Shown here: piece by piece, positions 58,959-64,000 of the stretch | Numbering within the stretch: the first letter of the stretch is position 1 | Layout of the letters: the number at the start of each line of letters is the position of its first letter | NCBI GenBank assembly: GCA_026398615.1 | Contig: JAPLSN010000043.1 | Span: forward strand, 58,871 to 122,870 | DNA length: 64,000 nucleotides | Direction of reading: 5' to 3' | Source of the DNA: Spirochaetota bacterium | GTDB taxonomy: Bacteria; Spirochaetota; Spirochaetia; Treponematales; UBA12059 | Notes under the pieces: model-generated | What the model was told of the DNA's origin: nothing | The model's input: the letters and a program-made list of their open reading frames with translations, nothing else | Databases searched by the model: none | Position numbers and translations under genes: made by a program

Positions 58959-60442
58959 ATCGCCAAGCTTTCGTCACCCTGGATATCGGGACCTCCTTCG
59001 TCAAGTGCGCGCTGATCGGAACGGAGGGCGACCTGCTCTCGGAATGCCGTTCTCCCGTCGGGCTTTTTTCGGCTTCAGGCACCTTCGAATACGAGGCGGA
59101 TCCTCGGGAATGGATATCGGCGGCGGCCTCCGCGACGAGGCGGGCGCTGACCGCGGCTTCTCCCGTCGAAGCGCTGGCCGTCGCGGTGAGCGGGAACGGT
59201 CCCACCCTCGCCTTCGTCGACGGCTCCGGCGATCCCATCGGCTACGCCGTTTCGTGGATGGACCGGAGCGCCGCTATGGAAGCCGAGGCTATCCAGCGGA
59301 AAGGCGGGATTCCGGCCGACCCGAGCTTCTACCTTGCCAAGGTCCTGCGGGCACTCGACCGCGAACCTTCGGGCCGCGGCAGCGCACGGCGGTTTTTCTC
59401 GTGTCCGGAATACGTGGCCTTCGTCCTCTGCGGAGAGGCTGTATCCTATCTGCCGGATCCTTTCTACGAACGCTACATCTGGGACATGAAGACGGCATCG
59501 GCCCTCGGGGTCGACCTGTCCCGATTTCCGCCCTACGTCGAACCGGCGAAGGTCATGGGCATCGTCCGCCCGTCGGCCGCCGCCATGTTCGGGCTCCCCG
59601 GGGAACTTCCGGTCGTTTCAGCATTCCCGGATTTCCTGTCGGCCGTCATAGGCTCCGGCGCGACTTCTAAGGGCATGGTCTGCGACAGGTCGGGAACGAG
59701 CGAAGCGTTCAACCTGTGCACTGACCGTCCGGCGACGGATCCGTCGCTGTTCAGCCTGCCCCACGCTATCCGGGGGCTCTGGAACGTCTCGGGCGGCGTC
59801 ACCACCTCGGGCAAGGCGCTGGAATGGCTCGACGGCATCTTCGACGAGGCGGGAGGATCCGTCGAAGATATGATGGTAAAAGCCGCCCGGGCTCCGCCCG
59901 GTTCCGGCGGCGTCGTGTTCCTGCCCTACCTGTCAGGCGAGCGCGCTCCGTTACGGTCCCCGGGCTTGCGGGGGGCTTTCCTCGGGCTCGGCGTCGACCA
60001 TGATCGCCGGCATCTCGCCCGCGCCATCGCGGAATCGATCGGATTCGGCCTGCGTTTCGTCGCCACCCGGATGGTCTCGGCAGGATTCGCGCCCGAACTC
60101 GTACGCGTAAGCGGCGCACCCGCCCGGTCGGAATTCATCACGGGGCTCAAGGCGGACATCCTGGGCCTGCCCGTTGAAACCCTCGCGGTCGCCGATTGCG
60201 AACTCCTGGGCAATGCATGTGCCTGCGCCGTGGCGCTCGGCCTGTTTGCCGACCTTCCCGCCGCGTCCCGCGCCTTGTCCAAGACGGCCGCCAGGTTCGA
60301 ACCAGATCCGAGCCGGAGCGACGTGTACGACACGGCATACGCGGCTTTCGAAGCATCCCTCGGGGCCATCCTCCCCCTTTCCGGAATTTTTTCCAGACTC
60401 AGAGACGCGTCACCCCACGATCCTGACGGAGGCATTGCGTGA
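58955..60442 (+). CDS. FGGY-family carbohydrate kinase
   Basis: The 495-residue protein starts at the ATG overlapping the merR stop (ATGA). Both actin-like domains are present: TLDIGTSFVKCALIG (phosphate loop), AVSWMDRS (substrate/catalytic Asp region), and the C-terminal FLPYLSGERAPLRSPGLRGA and SGAPARSEF. It resembles xylulokinase or related pentulose kinases; the exact sugar is not decidable. It is followed directly by an AEC transporter, so uptake or export of a related compound is suggested. Confidence 0.88.
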   Translation: MNRQAFVTLDIGTSFVKCALIGTEGDLLSECRSPVGLFSASGTFEYEADPREWISAAASATRRALTAASPVEALAVAVSGNGPTLAFVDGSGDPIGYAVSWMDRSAAMEAEAIQRKGGIPADPSFYLAKVLRALDREPSGRGSARRFFSCPEYVAFVLCGEAVSYLPDPFYERYIWDMKTASALGVDLSRFPPYVEPAKVMGIVRPSAAAMFGLPGELPVVSAFPDFLSAVIGSGATSKGMVCDRSGTSEAFNLCTDRPATDPSLFSLPHAIRGLWNVSGGVTTSGKALEWLDGIFDEAGGSVEDMMVKAARAPPGSGGVVFLPYLSGERAPLRSPGLRGAFLGLGVDHDRRHLARAIAESIGFGLRFVATRMVSAGFAPELVRVSGAPARSEFITGLKADILGLPVETLAVADCELLGNACACAVALGLFADLPAASRALSKTAARFEPDPSRSDVYDTAYAAFEASLGAILPLSGIFSRLRDASPHDPDGGIA

Positions 60443-61359
60443 ACCAGACATTATTCCCGAGCCTCATTCTGGTCATCCTGCTCGCCGCGGGATTCGCCGC
60501 GGGGAAGTTCCGGATCCTGACGCACGAGGCCACGCAGGGCTTGTCGAAATTCCTCGTCGATTTTACCCTGCCGGCCCTCGTCATCGTTTCCATGCAAAAG
60601 CCTTACTCGGCAGAGACTAGGGATGAAGCCTTGACGATTCTCGGGATATCCGTCGCGGTCTACGCCGCGGCGATACCGCTCGCGTTCCTCCTGACCGGGA
60701 TGCTCCGGGTGCCGCTCGATCGTCGCGGCGTCCATCGCTTCGCCGCGTGCTTTTCCAACGTGGGTTTCATGGGATTCCCGGTCATGGAAGCTCTGTTCGG
60801 CAAGGACGCGCTTTTCGCCGTCTCCGTCTACAACATCCCGTTCCAGATACTCGCCTTTTCCGTCGGCGTCGTCATGATCGCCGGCGGCGGGCGCAAGGAG
60901 CGTATCAGCGCCGGATCTTTCATGAATCCCGCCGTACTCGCGGCCGTAGCCGGTTTCGCGTTCTTCCTCATGTCAGTCCGGATACCCGAGCCACTCATGT
61001 CGGCGCTCCGCATCCTGGGCGACACGACGACGCCGCTCTCCATGGCGGTCATCGGGGCCATCCTGTCCCGCGCCGATCCGAGGCGGGTAGTCGGGGACTG
61101 GAGGGTCTACGCCACGAGTGCATACAGGACGATTCTCTTTCCGCTCGCGCTCTTTGGAGTGCTCGCCCAGGCGGGATTAAAGGGCTTCCCGCTGGTCGTT
61201 CCCGTCATGATCGCGGCCATGCCCGTGGCCGCCAACACCACCATACTCGCGAACGTCTACGGCGGTGACGCGGAGACTGCCGGCAGCCTCGTGTTCCTGT
61301 CCACCGCCGCATCCCTCGTCACCCTGCCGGCGATTGCGTCGCTGCTCTTCGGCGTCTAG
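60439..61359 (+). CDS. AEC (auxin efflux carrier) family transporter
   Basis: The 306-residue protein starts at a GTG overlapping the kinase stop (GTGA). It has about ten hydrophobic helices with the AEC pattern: GKFRILTHEATQGLSKFLVD at the N-terminus, CFSNVGFMGFPVMEALFG, and the C-terminal MIAAMPVAANTTILANVYGG. AEC proteins carry small organic anions or amino acids. Last gene of the divergent operon; the IS110 element begins immediately after. Confidence 0.88.
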   Translation: MNQTLFPSLILVILLAAGFAAGKFRILTHEATQGLSKFLVDFTLPALVIVSMQKPYSAETRDEALTILGISVAVYAAAIPLAFLLTGMLRVPLDRRGVHRFAACFSNVGFMGFPVMEALFGKDALFAVSVYNIPFQILAFSVGVVMIAGGGRKERISAGSFMNPAVLAAVAGFAFFLMSVRIPEPLMSALRILGDTTTPLSMAVIGAILSRADPRRVVGDWRVYATSAYRTILFPLALFGVLAQAGLKGFPLVVPVMIAAMPVAANTTILANVYGGDAETAGSLVFLSTAASLVTLPAIASLLFGV

Positions 61360-61370
61360 TCATAATGAAG

Positions 61371-61452
61371 TGACCGCCCCGATCGTAGATGCGTAGGTTG
61401 CGCTACGATCGGGTGATGCGTAGCGTAGAGCTATATGCGAAGGGGGCGGTCA
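61371..61452 (+). repeat. Nested inverted repeats in the IS110 leader
   Basis: An outer pair TGACCGCCCC (61371-61380) and GGGGCGGTCA (61443-61452) encloses an inner pair CCCGATCGTAG (61378-61388) and CTACGATCGGG (61403-61413). The outer right arm covers the ribosome site and the first base of the ATG, so a folded transcript would hide the start. In the IS110 group this non-coding end can also encode the guide (bridge) RNA. Confidence 0.75.
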
Positions 61453-62049
61453 TGAAGAAGAATAGCGCAGGATCGACTCGTTTTGTAGGGCTGGATGTTC
61501 ATGCGGACACGATTGCGGTTGCGGTCGCCGAACCGAAGGGAGAAGTACGGTCGTTGGGGACGATAGCCAATCGTCCGGAATCAGTGAAGCGCCTGGTGAA
61601 GAAACTGAAGGTCGAAGGGCCTTGGAAGGCATGCTATGAAGCGGGCCCGACCGGCTACGCCCTGTACTGGCAGTTAGAGAAGTTGGGGGTCGAGTGTGAG
61701 GTCATCGCGCCGACGCTGGTGCCTACCAAGGCGGGGGATCGGGTAAAGACCGACCGTCGCGACGCCGAACGCTTGGCGCGGAGCTTCCGCGCAGGGGATT
61801 TGACCGCAGTGTGGGTGCCGGACGCGGCGCACGAGGCGCTCCGGGATCTCGTACGAGCGCGGGAGGCAGCGAAACAAGATGAGCTTCGCTCACGGCATAG
61901 GTTGGGCAAGTTTCTTCTTCGTCATGGGCGGCGGCCGCCAGAGAAGATGCGGGCGTGGACGAATCAGTACCTCGAATGGATCAAGCGAGAGGTAAAGTTC
62001 GAGCAATTTGCACAGCAATGCACGCTTGCGGACTATCTGAACGAGGTCG
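61452..62049 (+). pseudogene. IS110-family transposase, truncated at residue ~199
   Basis: From ATG 61452 the DEDD RuvC-like domain is intact: Asp15 (GLDVHAD), Glu63 (CYEAGPTGY), Asp101 and Asp104 (KTDRRDAE). The helical linker continues to LADYLNEV, after which family sequence stops. The following codons to 62135 come from the 3' end of the IS66 element. The C-terminal Transposase_20 domain with its catalytic Ser is missing, so it is inactive. It is close to the DEDD transposases of IS110/IS1111. Confidence 0.88.
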
Positions 62050-62075
62050 GTATCCGTCAATTTCTCCCAGTGTCT

Positions 62076-63575
62076 TTAGCCAAGGTTCCAGGGCAACAAC
62101 GAATCCCATACCCCCGATTTCCTGACCGCAGGTAGAAGCGAGAGAATCGAAAGCAGAAAAGCATACGGTTCCTTGCCATTCAGCTTGGCCGTTTCAATGA
62201 GGCTGAATACCCTGCACGAGGCCTCGGCACCTGTATCGTTGCCACTGAACAGCCAGTTCTTCCGTCCGATCACGAAAGGGCGGATTGCGTTCTCTGCGCG
62301 GTTGTTGTCAGGCGTCAGGTATGCGTGATCGAGGAAGCGTTCAAGCTTTTCCCATTGGCCCATGGCGTAGGAGAAAGCCTCCCCGGTTTTACCCGATGGC
62401 AGGACGCGGGACATCGTCGTTTCAATCCATGTCTTGAAGTCACGAAGATATGGCACAATTCGTTGCTTGCGATACTCAAGAAACTCTTCCGGTTCAAGAG
62501 CTCGCTCACGAGCTTCCCGCTCAAGGTCATAAAGCTTTCGTATGCGTCCCAAGGCATCAGTTGTAAGCGCAGAATGAGCGATCTTCTCGGCCTCGTAGAA
62601 TTTCCTGCGCACATGCGCCCAGCAGCCGACATGCGTCCACGCCGATACCCTGGACACGGCGTCATAGGCCTTGTAGCCATCGCTCTGGACAAAGCCTGAG
62701 TAATCACCCAGAAACGATGAGGCATGGACGCTTCCCCGTCCCGGCGCGAAACGGTACCGCACCGCGCGATGATCGGGAATGCCGCCAGTGGCGAGCCACA
62801 TATAGCCCTGTCCGTCCTTCCCGGTATGGTCAAGCTTGAGGACTTTCACCGGCGTCTCATCCATCTGGATCACCGGCCCTGCGCGAATATGCTCTTCGAT
62901 GAGTGAGATCAGTGGCTCAAGATCTTCCGCAAGCCGTATGGTCCAATTAGACATATCCTGGCGGGACACAAACGTGCCGATGCGTTCGAATCCCGTTTCC
63001 TGCCTATAGAACGGCTGATGATTGCAGAACTTGTTCGTCCAGACGAACGCGACGAGTCCCGGCGTCACAATGCTGCCCGGGATGAGCGCGGGACTGCCTT
63101 CAGCCGTCTTCACTGCGGGTGCATCATCGTCGTTGATGCCATCGCATTGGGGGCAGGCATACTTTGCGTAATGATGCGCCTCAACCCAGAGCTTGGGAGG
63201 AATTACATTGAGCCGCTCGCTCACATCTTCGCCGATCTTCTCGAGTTCATGTCCGCAGGCGCATATGCGTTCGGATTCAGGAATATCGTGATACAGATGT
63301 TCGCGCGGAAGGTCCGGGGACAAAGGTTTGCGGCCCCGCTTTGCGCGTTCGTAGGTAATGGTTTCTTTCTGAAGCTGTTCGGCCTGTGGAGCTTCGGATC
63401 CAAGCTCGCTGGCGAAGGGCAGGTCTGATTGTCCCTTGATGCTCTCGCTTGACCTTCCGAATCGCTTATAAAAGGCCAGAGCAAGCTGTTCTTCAAGAAA
63501 GGTGATTTTCGCACATAGTTTTGTGTTTGCCGCTTTCAGGCATTCATTTTCTTTTGTAAGCTCGGCAACGTCCAT
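62076..63575 (-). CDS. tnpC: IS66 transposase TnpC
   Basis: The 499-residue protein has the IS66 layout: an N-terminal leucine-rich coiled coil (LAFYKRFGRSSE), a zinc-finger-like segment (CACGHEL and CPQCDG), the DDE domain with MDETPVKVL, FVQSDGYKAY, and HVGCWAHVRRKF, and the C-terminal helical part LTPDNNRAENAIRPFVIGRK with the final acidic residue. It is full length, so this IS66 copy may be active if its other end is complete. Confidence 0.95.
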   Translation of the reverse strand: MDVAELTKENECLKAANTKLCAKITFLEEQLALAFYKRFGRSSESIKGQSDLPFASELGSEAPQAEQLQKETITYERAKRGRKPLSPDLPREHLYHDIPESERICACGHELEKIGEDVSERLNVIPPKLWVEAHHYAKYACPQCDGINDDDAPAVKTAEGSPALIPGSIVTPGLVAFVWTNKFCNHQPFYRQETGFERIGTFVSRQDMSNWTIRLAEDLEPLISLIEEHIRAGPVIQMDETPVKVLKLDHTGKDGQGYMWLATGGIPDHRAVRYRFAPGRGSVHASSFLGDYSGFVQSDGYKAYDAVSRVSAWTHVGCWAHVRRKFYEAEKIAHSALTTDALGRIRKLYDLEREARERALEPEEFLEYRKQRIVPYLRDFKTWIETTMSRVLPSGKTGEAFSYAMGQWEKLERFLDHAYLTPDNNRAENAIRPFVIGRKNWLFSGNDTGAEASCRVFSLIETAKLNGKEPYAFLLSILSLLPAVRKSGVWDSLLPWNLG

Positions 63576-63616
63576 GAGAATATTCTATCACTGGATTGAT
63601 TATTTGTAAAGACGAT

Positions 63617-63910
63617 TCAGCCGGCTTTCGTGAACAAAAGCGTCTGATGCGCGTTCCAGAAATCAATGCCGGAAAGGAGCATCGTCAGGCGCTCCTCATC
63701 AAGTTCGCGAACCGAGCCTTCGTCTTTCGGCCATGGGAACCGATCGCGTTCCAGGCGTTTCTGCCACATGCAAAATCCATTCCGTTCCCAGTAGAGCACT
63801 TTGAGTCTTCTTCGATCTTTCCCCAGGAACAAATACAAACTCCCATCGAGCGGATCAAGAGTAAGAGTCAATTCTCGCACACCCACCGCACCGCCCAGGG
63901 CGGTGGACAT
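63617..63910 (-). CDS. tnpB: IS66 accessory protein TnpB (Orf2)
   Basis: The 97-residue frame contains the TnpB core LDPLDGSLYLFLGKDRRRLK and LYWERNGFCMWQKRLERDRF. TnpB is normally about 110-118 residues; in-frame coding-like sequence continues upstream of the chosen ATG without a standard start, so the true start may be non-canonical or shifted. It is 41 bases before tnpC. Confidence 0.8.
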   Translation of the reverse strand: MSTALGGAVGVRELTLTLDPLDGSLYLFLGKDRRRLKVLYWERNGFCMWQKRLERDRFPWPKDEGSVRELDEERLTMLLSGIDFWNAHQTLLFTKAG

Positions 63911-63933
63911 CCTCGCGCTTGACCGGGCGACCG

Positions 63934-64000
63934 TCAGTCGATGGGAATCGACGCCAAGGAAATGCGCGCGTCTTCGGCGGTCAGTTCGTGGAAGGTGGTT
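63934..64000 (-). CDS. 3' end of an IS66 tnpA-like frame
   Basis: A minus-strand frame enters from the window edge and stops at TGA 63936-63934, with FHELTAEDARISLASIPID as its last residues. Its position just before tnpB fits tnpA, but 21 residues are too few to prove it. Confidence 0.4.
   Translation of the reverse strand, partial: TTFHELTAEDARISLASIPID

Larger units (their letters stand above)
61360..62049 (+). mobile_element. IS110-family element, left part, interrupted by IS66
   Basis: It comprises a 92-base structured leader and the first 199 codons of the transposase. The right part is not in the window because an IS66-family element starts at about 62050. The exact left boundary is uncertain; it lies between the AEC stop (61359) and the inverted repeat at 61371. 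Confidence 0.8.
62050..64000 (-). mobile_element. IS66-family element, right end outside window
   Basis: It carries tnpC, tnpB and the end of a tnpA-like frame, all on the minus strand and in the usual order. The proposed end GTATCCGTCAATTT at 62050 resembles IS66 terminal repeats and coincides with the loss of IS110 coding similarity. The other end and target duplication are not visible. Its GC content looks lower than that of the neighbouring genes. Confidence 0.8.

Overview
The window is a GC-rich, densely packed bacterial chromosome segment with mostly short intergenic gaps and many ATGA/GTGA/TGATG start-stop overlaps. The gene content points to a diderm spirochaete (Spirochaetota, most likely a high-GC Treponema/Rectinema-like lineage). 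The signs are many lipoproteins with relaxed lipoboxes, a pair of Maf/DUF115 motility-associated glycosyltransferase-like genes behind a long acidic protein, an RfuABCD-like BMP/ABC uptake operon, a chemoreceptor with a 7TMR-DISM-type sensor, and a clusterless MutY. This assignment is inference from gene families; no rRNA or other phylogenetic marker was searched.

Layout. 1-1342: 3' end of glgC and a decayed isochorismatase-family gene. 1426-8411 (minus): a tightly coupled operon of a phosphoribosyltransferase and three exported proteins of unknown role. 8557-16068 (minus): htrA, map, a TPR protein, nusB, a SurA/PrsA-like foldase, a J-domain protein, a flavodoxin-like protein and secG. 16205-19372 (minus): glycolytic cluster tpiA-pgk-gap. 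19373-19820: a divergent regulatory region that carries a compact structured RNA candidate ending in a textbook terminator. 19821-23438 (plus): class A penicillin-binding protein and a periplasmic CsgG/LpoB-like protein. 23446-24967 (minus): a CPBP-like membrane protein and an FtsB/DivIC-like division protein. 25051-31805 (plus): promoter, acidic protein, unknown 348-residue protein and two Maf-type genes.

31812-44803: mixed housekeeping and envelope genes, including an outer-membrane barrel plus lipoprotein pair, a RarA fusion protein, folC, a response-regulator diguanylate cyclase, DUF445, a caspase-like lipoprotein, a Nudix hydrolase, a PC4-like protein and a TM2 protein. 44891-47692 (plus): asnS behind a promoter whose predicted start coincides with a perfect hairpin, then a D,D-carboxypeptidase. 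47676-50785 (minus): MutY and a chemoreceptor. 50898-53108 (minus): an iscR-iscS-nifU Fe-S assembly operon with promoter, operator and terminator all visible. 53224-58347 (minus): BMP lipoprotein, ABC ATPase, two permeases and an unknown 196-residue protein. 58458-61359 (plus, divergent): MerR regulator, FGGY kinase and AEC transporter. 61360-64000: an IS110-family element cut by an IS66-family element that runs off the window.

The most distinctive observations are the structured RNA at about 19658-19754, the hairpin-type leaders at asnS and at 42035-42070, the dyad overlapping the merR start, the RarA fusion, the PBP/LpoB-like pair, the caspase-like lipoprotein operon and the nested insertion sequences. 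No CRISPR array, rRNA or tRNA gene was recognised.
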